From NCBI GenBank assembly GCA_934527315.1, contig CAKTAK010000006.1, positions 3,759-67,758 of the forward strand: a DNA stretch of 64,000 nucleotides, written 5' to 3'. This document shows, one piece after another, positions 59,157 to 64,000 of this stretch (position 1 is the stretch's first letter; each line of letters opens with the position of its first letter). A program made the position numbers and the translations under genes. Below the pieces are notes generated by a model, which had not been told where the DNA came from, ran no database searches, and saw only the letters and a program-made list of their open reading frames with translations. This stretch comes from HGM13010 sp934527315. GTDB taxonomy: Bacteria > Bacillota > Clostridia > Oscillospirales > Oscillospiraceae.

Positions 59157-59190
59157 CAAAAGGGGGACCTGTTTGCAGGTCCCCCTTGGT
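59157..59190. terminator. Terminator between the ABC operon and caiB
   Basis: A perfect 12-bp stem (AAGGGGGACCTG and complement) with a TTTG loop; the T tail is better on the minus strand, for caiB. Confidence 0.8.
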
Positions 59191-59209
59191 TGTTTTACGA
59201 TTTTACTCC

Positions 59210-60484
59210 TTAGAGATGGCGATATCTCTGGCACTGATCCTGCACGGAAACACTGATACCATCATCGAAAAATCCTTGGATCTCATCCGGAGTATACCCT
59301 AAATCCTCCAACACATCCCGGGTGTCAAATCCGAAATCCACACCGGTGCGCCAGATAGACAGGGAATTGACTTTGGTTTTGGGCACGATATTGGGCACAC
59401 GCACCTGCAGCGGCTGACCGGGGTGCTCCGGGTCTTCCCAACGGGTGCTGGGGGTGGTGGTCAGACTATCGCGGGCAATGTACTGTTCGTTGGTGAGCAT
59501 ATCCTGATAAGTAATGACCTGACTGCAGGGAATGCGGTTTTCGTTGAGAATATGATCCATTTCTGCTGCGGTATGCTGCGCACACATTTCCAACAGAGCG
59601 GCTTCCAACTGCTTGCCCTGCTCCGTGGCGCGATAGATTGCATATCCGCAGGCAGGGAAAGATTCGCTGCCATAATCGAATCCCAACAGCGTGGCCATGC
59701 GTTTGGCTACCGCTGCGCCGGTGGACATGATAAACAGACTGCCTTCCTTGCATTTATAATTGCCGGTGCCTGCCACTAAGTCTGCTGCAATCCAGAAGGA
59801 ACGCCGCTCGGGGTTGTGCTCCATAATGTCCTGCAGCATATATTGGCACAGTGTGCGCAAACCGCACTCATACTGTGCAATATCCAAGCTTTCGCCCTTT
59901 CCGGTCCGGCATGCCCGAATATAGGCAGACAGACAGGAAGTAGAGGCAAATAATGCTGTGTAATAGTCCAACACGTTGTCGGCGATGGGGAAAAACGGGG
60001 TGTTGTCATCGCCGTTGGCATAGGCAATACCGCTGAATGCTTGGGCAATGGGGTCAAAAGATGCCCGGGAAATGTAGGATTCCAATCCTGTTTGCCCGTA
60101 ACCGGAAATGTGGGCAATGACCAGAGCGGGATTTACCGCCCATAGAGTTTCATCCGTCAATCCCCAAGCGGCCCACTGCCCGCCTTTGGAGGACTCAATG
60201 AAAATATCCGTATCTGCCATTAATTTTAGGAAAGCTTCGCGGCCTTTCGGCTTTGTTACATCCAAAGTGATATCCCGCATATTTCGGCGATGAGATTCGC
60301 CCTGCCATCCGGGCAGACCGTTACCATGGGAAAAATCCGGATTTTTCGGGTTTTCCAGTTGGATTACATCCGCGCCCATATCTGCCAGAATTTCTCCGGC
60401 GAAAGGACCGGCCACGGAAATGGCGCTGACCACCACTCGAACATCTTGGAGCAGTCCTTGCTGAGGAACTTCGGTTCGTTTCAT
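59210..60484 (-). CDS. caiB: CaiB-like CoA-transferase (family III)
   Basis: 424 residues. The N terminus MKRTEVPQQGLLQDVRVVVS and AGPFAGEILADMGADVIQLE closely follow E. coli CaiB, as do AFLKLMADTDIFIESSKGG, LVIAHISGYGQTG and IAQAFSG. The catalytic Asp is at residue 169 (FPIADN), the same number as in CaiB as I recall it. CaiB swaps CoA between gamma-butyrobetaine or crotonobetaine and carnitine; no caiA, caiC, caiD or caiT is in the window, so betaine specificity is inference. AAAGGAGG precedes the ATG. Confidence 0.85.
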   Translation of the reverse strand: MKRTEVPQQGLLQDVRVVVSAISVAGPFAGEILADMGADVIQLENPKNPDFSHGNGLPGWQGESHRRNMRDITLDVTKPKGREAFLKLMADTDIFIESSKGGQWAAWGLTDETLWAVNPALVIAHISGYGQTGLESYISRASFDPIAQAFSGIAYANGDDNTPFFPIADNVLDYYTALFASTSCLSAYIRACRTGKGESLDIAQYECGLRTLCQYMLQDIMEHNPERRSFWIAADLVAGTGNYKCKEGSLFIMSTGAAVAKRMATLLGFDYGSESFPACGYAIYRATEQGKQLEAALLEMCAQHTAAEMDHILNENRIPCSQVITYQDMLTNEQYIARDSLTTTPSTRWEDPEHPGQPLQVRVPNIVPKTKVNSLSIWRTGVDFGFDTRDVLEDLGYTPDEIQGFFDDGISVSVQDQCQRYRHL

Positions 60485-60547
60485 ACTACGTCCTCCTTTT
60501 TTCGTTATGAAATTTTGATTGCAGACTTGCTGCATACTGATGTTTTT

Positions 60548-60575
60548 ATTATACCATTTGCGGCGATTCTGTCAA
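60548..60575 (-). promoter_or_regulatory. caiB promoter
   Basis: Minus strand: TTGACA, 16-bp spacer, TATAAT with extended TGG, about 65 nt before the start. Confidence 0.8.
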
Positions 60576-60667
60576 TTATTTAACGTCTGGTGATTGTGAA
60601 TGTTTTATAAAAATCTTATTTTATGTCCTTTGAAATCATGGAAACTATCCAAAATGCAAATTGGTAT

Positions 60668-60696
60668 TTGACAAACCTGCAAAACAGCGCTACAAT
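60668..60696 (+). promoter_or_regulatory. Promoter of the Met-leader/metQNI operon
   Basis: Perfect TTGACA, 17-bp spacer, TACAAT; the start would be near 60703. Confidence 0.88.
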
Positions 60697-60729
60697 GGGC
60701 AAAAATCAGGTAGGAAAGGAGAACACACC

Positions 60730-60825
60730 GTGAAAAAGTTTGCGACCATGATGATGGATATGATGATGTACATGTGCAGCATGTGCATGCGTCGTCGCGC
60801 TTATTTTCCGATGTGCTTTCAATGA
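60730..60825 (+). CDS. 31-aa Met-rich attenuator leader peptide
   Basis: GTG start with GAAAGGAG (60714-60721) upstream, 31 codons, TGA stop. After MKKFAT the codons read MMMDMMMYMCSMCM, then RRRAYFPMCFQ: ten Met codons besides the start. It lies between a strong promoter and an intrinsic terminator starting 46 nt after the stop, directly upstream of metQNI, the methionine ABC transporter. This is what a ribosome-mediated methionine attenuator should look like. No S-box or Met T-box consensus was noticed in the same leader. Confidence 0.82.
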   Translation: MKKFATMMMDMMMYMCSMCMRRRAYFPMCFQ

Positions 60826-60870
60826 ACTGAAATCCTGAGCCGGTCGGCAGACCGGAGTTGAAAAGGAATC

Positions 60871-60899
60871 AAGGGAAGCCTCGGAGGCTTCCCTTTTTT
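60871..60899 (+). terminator. Attenuator terminator before metQNI
   Basis: A perfect 11-bp stem (AAGGGAAGCCT and complement) with a 3-nt loop and six Ts. Upstream a CCGGTC-GGCA-GACCGG hairpin (60840-60855), with TTTCAA (60817-60822) able to pair with TTGAAA (60858-60863), may be the competing structure; the antiterminator itself was not resolved by eye. Confidence 0.88.
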
Positions 60900-60938
60900 G
60901 TTGTCTGCCAAATTTTCCAAAAGGAAGGAAGAACCGGA

Positions 60939-60992
60939 ATGGATTTAAAAGACCTGCTGCAGAGCACCAGATTCCGGAATGACCGAATGTGA
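60939..60992 (+). CDS. Possible 17-aa second leader ORF
   Basis: ATG with GGAAGGAAG upstream, reading MDLKDLLQSTRFRNDRM then TGA, located after the attenuator and before metQ. It has two Met codons only and no obvious regulatory logic; an imperfect hairpin (60975-60981 with 61003-61009) overlaps its end. May be chance. Confidence 0.3.
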   Translation: MDLKDLLQSTRFRNDRM

Positions 60993-61072
60993 CGGTAACG
61001 GACATTCCGAATTTCAAAAAACACTCAATTCTGTAAAAGTAAAAAATGATTCAAAATGAAGGAGAAAATGAA

Positions 61073-61963
61073 ATGAAACGTTCTATCAAAAAAACTGTTG
61101 CTCTGGCTGTTGCTGCTACCAGCCTTCTGACTCTGGCCGCTTGCGGCAGCAAAAACGAGGAGCAGGGTGCTGCTGATACTGCCAAGACCTATGAAATCGC
61201 CGTCCCCAACGATACCACCAACGAGGCTCGCGCACTGCTGCTGCTCCAGGATCAGGGTCTGATTACTCTGGACTCCGGCGCAGGCATTACCGCTACCGTG
61301 AAAGACATTACCGAGAATCCCTACAACCTGACCTTCAAAGAGGTTGAGGCAGCTCAGATTCCCAATGTGCTGCGCGACGTGGACTTCGGCATCATCAACT
61401 CCAACTACGCAATTCAGGCAGGTCTGAATCCTGTGGAAGATTCCGTGGCCATTGAAGGTTCTTCCTCCGCTTATGCAAACGTGCTGTGCGTGAAGGAAGG
61501 CAACGAAGACAACGATCTGACCAAGGCTCTGGTGGCAGCTGTGGAAAGCCAGCAGGTGGCAGACTACATCACCGCCAACTATGAGGGCGCTGTGGTCAGC
61601 ACTGTGGAGAATCCCACTGACGGTTATGACGCATCTGTGGATTACGCAGCTCTGGCAGGCACGACCGTGACCGTAGCAGCATCTCCCACGCCTCATGCTG
61701 AGATCCTGGCCATTGCAAAGGACATTCTGGCCGAAAAAGACATCACTCTGGAAATCAAAGAGTTCACCGATTACGTGCAGCCCAACAACGTGGTGGAAAG
61801 CGGCGATGTGTACGCCAACTTCTTCCAGCACGTTCCCTATCTGGACGACTTCAATGCACAGAACGGCACCCACATTGTGGCTGTCTCCAGTGTACATGTG
61901 GAGCCCATGGGTATTTACGGCGGCAAACAGACCTCTCTGGACGTAATCACCGCTGAGAAGTAA
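61073..61963 (+). CDS. metQ: Methionine-binding lipoprotein MetQ (NlpA family)
   Basis: 296 residues. Signal peptide with lipobox LTLAACGSK. NlpA-type features: YEIAVPNDTTNEARALLLLQ, YNLTFKEVEAAQIPNVLRDV, FGIINSNYAIQAGLNPVEDS. Here the protein seems to carry two related halves: a leading NlpA part followed by TVTVAASPTPHAEILAIAKD and YVQPNNVVESGDVYANFFQH, which is the usual N-terminal half of the family, so the order looks circularly permuted. It binds methionine for MetNI. The start was taken at the ATG after AAGGAG. Confidence 0.9.
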   Translation: MKRSIKKTVALAVAATSLLTLAACGSKNEEQGAADTAKTYEIAVPNDTTNEARALLLLQDQGLITLDSGAGITATVKDITENPYNLTFKEVEAAQIPNVLRDVDFGIINSNYAIQAGLNPVEDSVAIEGSSSAYANVLCVKEGNEDNDLTKALVAAVESQQVADYITANYEGAVVSTVENPTDGYDASVDYAALAGTTVTVAASPTPHAEILAIAKDILAEKDITLEIKEFTDYVQPNNVVESGDVYANFFQHVPYLDDFNAQNGTHIVAVSSVHVEPMGIYGGKQTSLDVITAEK

Positions 61964-61971
61964 TTCATTCC

Positions 61972-62009
61972 GCAAAAACGCCGGGGGCAAAAGCAACCGG
62001 CGTTTTTGC
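61972..62009 (+). other. Terminator-like hairpin between metQ and metN
   Basis: A 13-bp stem (GCAAAAACGCCGG and complement) with a 12-nt loop and an internal T5; likely reduces read-through or protects the metQ message so that the binding protein exceeds MetNI. Confidence 0.6.
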
Positions 62010-62030
62010 CTGTAATAAAGGAGTCCACCC

Positions 62031-63029
62031 ATGATTGAAATTAAACATCTGAGCAAGACCTTTGCCACATCTGCCGGCGAAGTTGAGGCTCTGAAAGACA
62101 TTTCCCTGACCATTGAGGACGGGGATATTTATGGTATTATCGGTATGAGCGGCGCCGGAAAAAGTACTCTGGTCCGATGCATCAACCTGTTGGAGCGTCC
62201 GACCTCCGGTCAGGTGATTGTAAACGGAAAAGATATGGGAGCCCTGAGCGAAAAGGAACTGCGGGCGGAACGTCGGAAAATCACCATGATTTTCCAACAT
62301 TTCAACCTGCTGCAGCAACGCAATTGCCTGCGGAACATTTGCTTCCCTATGGAATTGGCAGGTGTCAAACCGGCTGATGCAAAAAAACGGGCGATGGAGC
62401 TGCTGGAACTGGTTGGGTTGCCCGACAAAGCGGAGGCATATCCCTCTCAGCTGTCCGGCGGTCAGCAGCAGCGCGTTGCCATTGCCCGGGCACTGGCAAC
62501 GGACCCGGAAGTGCTGCTGTGCGACGAGGCAACCAGCGCACTGGACCCCAATACCACCCATGCCATTCTGGAGTTGATTCGGGATATCAATCAAAAACTG
62601 GGCATTACCGTGGTTATAATTACCCATCAGATGAGCGTGGTAGAGGAAATCTGCAACCATGTGACCATTCTGGACGGTGGCACCGTGGCGGAAAGCGGTG
62701 CGGTGGGTACGGTATTTTCCAGCCCGAAGTCTGCGGCGGCACGGAGATTGGTGTTCCCTAACGGTGAGGACGAATTGGTTTCCGACCCCAACGTGGAATC
62801 CAGAGTCCGCGTGGTGTTCAACGGGGCAGATGCCACCGGCAAACCGCTGATTGCAACCATGGCGGTGGAAAAAGGAATCTATGCCAACATTCTGGCGGCC
62901 TCCACCCGTGGTTTGGAGGGCAAGGTCTACGGCAGCATGCTGTTGGGTATTTCCGGCGGCCATGAAAAAGTCGAGCAGGCTGTGGCGTTTCTGGAAAGTG
63001 TGCCCAACGTGATTGCTGAGGAGGTTTAA
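62031..63029 (+). CDS. metN: Methionine ABC transporter ATP-binding protein MetN
   Basis: 332 residues. Walker A GMSGAGKST (38-46), signature LSGGQQQR, Walker B VLLCDEATSALD, and VVIITHQMSVVEEIC. From about 258 there is a C-terminal NIL/ACT-like domain (VRVVFNGADATGKPLIATMA) that binds methionine and trans-inhibits transport in MetN proteins. So uptake is expected to be controlled both by attenuation and by allosteric inhibition. metI follows after 3 nt. Confidence 0.96.
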   Translation: MIEIKHLSKTFATSAGEVEALKDISLTIEDGDIYGIIGMSGAGKSTLVRCINLLERPTSGQVIVNGKDMGALSEKELRAERRKITMIFQHFNLLQQRNCLRNICFPMELAGVKPADAKKRAMELLELVGLPDKAEAYPSQLSGGQQQRVAIARALATDPEVLLCDEATSALDPNTTHAILELIRDINQKLGITVVIITHQMSVVEEICNHVTILDGGTVAESGAVGTVFSSPKSAAARRLVFPNGEDELVSDPNVESRVRVVFNGADATGKPLIATMAVEKGIYANILAASTRGLEGKVYGSMLLGISGGHEKVEQAVAFLESVPNVIAEEV

Positions 63030-63032
63030 ACG

Positions 63033-63734
63033 ATGTTTGGAAATATGTTTACAGCGGAGGCAGCGGCGCAGGCGCTGCAGGTGCTGCAGAATGAGATTCC
63101 CTTTGCCATCTGGGAGACGATTTACGTAACCGTGCTGTCTACGGCTCTGGCGGTTGTGATCGGCCTGCCTTTGGGCGTATTGCTGGTTGCCGGCGATGTG
63201 GGCGGTGTTCGTCCGCTGCCGAAACCGGTGATGTGGCTGCTGAATGTGGTGATCAACCTGCTGCGCTCCATTCCGTTTTTGATTCTGATGATTATGGTGT
63301 TCCCGCTGTCCCGGCTGATTGTGGGTACCAGTGTAGGCACCGTTGCAACGATTGTGCCCTTGGTGGTGGCGGCTTTCCCCTTTGTGGCGCGTCTGGTAGA
63401 GGGCAGCCTGCGGGAACTGAACCCGGATATTATCGAGGCGGCTCAGTCTATGGGTGCAACACCGTTTCAAATCATCTGGAAGGTGATGCTGCCGGAGAGT
63501 GTACCCTCTCTGGTTTCCAACTTCACCATTGCCATTACCACCATTCTGGGCTACTCCGCTATGAGCGGTATTATCGGCGGCGGCGGTCTGGGTCAGATTG
63601 CCATCAACTACGGTTATTATCGGTATAAGTATCTGACCATGCTGATTGCCGTGATTCTGCTGATTGTCATCGTGCAGATTTTCCAGACCGTTGGCACCAA
63701 GCTGACCGTGCGTCTGGATAAGCGTCTGAAGTGA
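63033..63734 (+). CDS. metI: Methionine ABC transporter permease MetI
   Basis: 233 residues, five helices. MetI features: NLLRSIPFLILMIMVFPLSR, AAFPFVARLVEGSLRELNPD and the docking loop EAAQSMGATPFQIIWKVMLP. Forms a homodimeric channel with MetN. GAGGAGG lies near the metN end before its ATG. Last gene of the operon. Confidence 0.96.
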   Translation: MFGNMFTAEAAAQALQVLQNEIPFAIWETIYVTVLSTALAVVIGLPLGVLLVAGDVGGVRPLPKPVMWLLNVVINLLRSIPFLILMIMVFPLSRLIVGTSVGTVATIVPLVVAAFPFVARLVEGSLRELNPDIIEAAQSMGATPFQIIWKVMLPESVPSLVSNFTIAITTILGYSAMSGIIGGGGLGQIAINYGYYRYKYLTMLIAVILLIVIVQIFQTVGTKLTVRLDKRLK

Positions 63735-63766
63735 TGCCGATACATTATAATAAATAGAGAAATGCG

Positions 63767-63799
63767 CTGCGCAGAACGATGGGTTCTGCGCAGTTTTTT
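63767..63799 (+). terminator. metQNI terminator
   Basis: A perfect 11-bp stem (CTGCGCAGAAC and complement) followed by TTTTTT. Confidence 0.92.
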
Positions 63800-63861
63800 A
63801 TTGCCCCGGGCGTGTGGAAAAACGGTGGAAAAAGAAAAATAAAAAAATCTTAAAATAATGC

Positions 63862-63994
63862 TTGACTTTTACTGTGCAAAGGAGTATTATAGTCAAGCTG
63901 TCGCGAGACGGCGGGTCACGAAAGAGGGCAAATGAAAGAGCTTGAGAAGAACAAAGTAGTGCTTTGAAAAATCTTCCGAAAAAAGTTCTTGACA
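63862..63994 (+). promoter_or_regulatory. Tandem strong promoter signals leading out of the window
   Basis: TTGACT (63862-63867), 17-bp spacer, TATTAT (63885-63890), then a noncoding leader with no ORF of note, then a second perfect TTGACA at 63989-63994, whose -10 lies beyond the window. Tandem promoters and a G/A-rich noncoding leader are typical of rRNA operons; that the next gene is an rRNA operon is inference. Confidence 0.55.
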
Positions 63995-64000
63995 TTGAGA

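Noticed and set aside
63798..63995. 65-codon minus-strand ORF at the window end
   Set aside because: It overlaps the tandem promoter region, has no ribosome binding site and no similarity.
1..64000. CRISPR arrays, insertion sequences, prophage genes
   Set aside because: No regularly spaced repeats, transposase, integrase or phage structural genes were found; the 21-bp repeat pair at 9557/9959 is not an array.

Overview
The window reads as chromosome of a strictly anaerobic, gut-type Clostridia bacterium, most likely Oscillospirales. The signs are a moderately high GC content, a single-chain pyruvate:ferredoxin oxidoreductase, a 2-hydroxyacyl-CoA dehydratase activase system, a FeoA-FeoB fusion, old-yellow-enzyme-type reductases, family III CoA-transferases and Gram-positive ribosome binding sites and promoters. 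I cannot name genus or species. No prophage, insertion sequence or CRISPR array is visible.

Layout. 1-5.6 kb: end of prfC, a heavily hairpinned intergenic element, a TIGR01212 radical SAM gene and nifJ. 5.7-10.8 kb (minus strand): cysteine desulfurase, iron import (feoAB plus a small FeoB-associated protein) behind an operator/promoter, then two small exported or membrane genes. 10.9-15.2 kb (minus): two-gene acyl-CoA dehydratase activase/dehydratase-like operon. 15.5-21.2 kb (minus): cell-wall polysaccharide operon (O-antigen-ligase-like protein, glycosyltransferase, two DUF4330 proteins, glycosyltransferase-CsaB fusion). 21.4-23.7 kb: greA, an AT-rich orphan, a UPF0251-NifX fusion. 23.8-27.1 kb: amino-acid ABC transporter behind a Cys-codon leader peptide. 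27.1-35.3 kb: tRNA-Arg, ymdB, an SbcD/SbcC-like pair, a GH26-like secreted hydrolase, a structured leader and noc/parB. 35.3-44.2 kb: MFS transporter, YgiQ, a phosphatase-acetyltransferase fusion, a PurN-like protein lacking catalytic residues, an old-yellow-enzyme family reductase. 44.4-49.9 kb (minus): recJ-rel-dtd-MBL hydrolase. 50-54.4 kb: tRNA-Leu, uppP, a cation efflux gene, a CoA-transferase. 54.4-60.5 kb: lipoprotein, a roughly 480-nt candidate structured RNA, truA, a second polar amino-acid ABC transporter, caiB. 60.7-63.7 kb: metQNI behind a Met-codon leader peptide. The window ends in strong tandem promoter signals that point out of it.

Most notable: two independent 31-codon leader peptides. 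One has four consecutive Cys codons and precedes an amino-acid ABC transporter; the other has ten internal Met codons and precedes metQNI. Each sits between a consensus promoter with 17-bp spacing and an intrinsic terminator starting about 50 nt after the leader stop codon. This is the layout of ribosome-mediated transcription attenuation. It predicts sulfur amino acid uptake controlled by codon-specific stalling, and it assigns cyst(e)ine as the likely substrate of the first transporter. The second candidate novelty is the promoter-to-terminator noncoding locus at 55.1-55.6 kb on the minus strand, with many perfect hairpins and no sizeable ORF on that strand.

Limits: all calls are by eye. 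Promoters, terminators and pairings are motif matches and family names come from memory of conserved motifs; nothing was searched or folded computationally.
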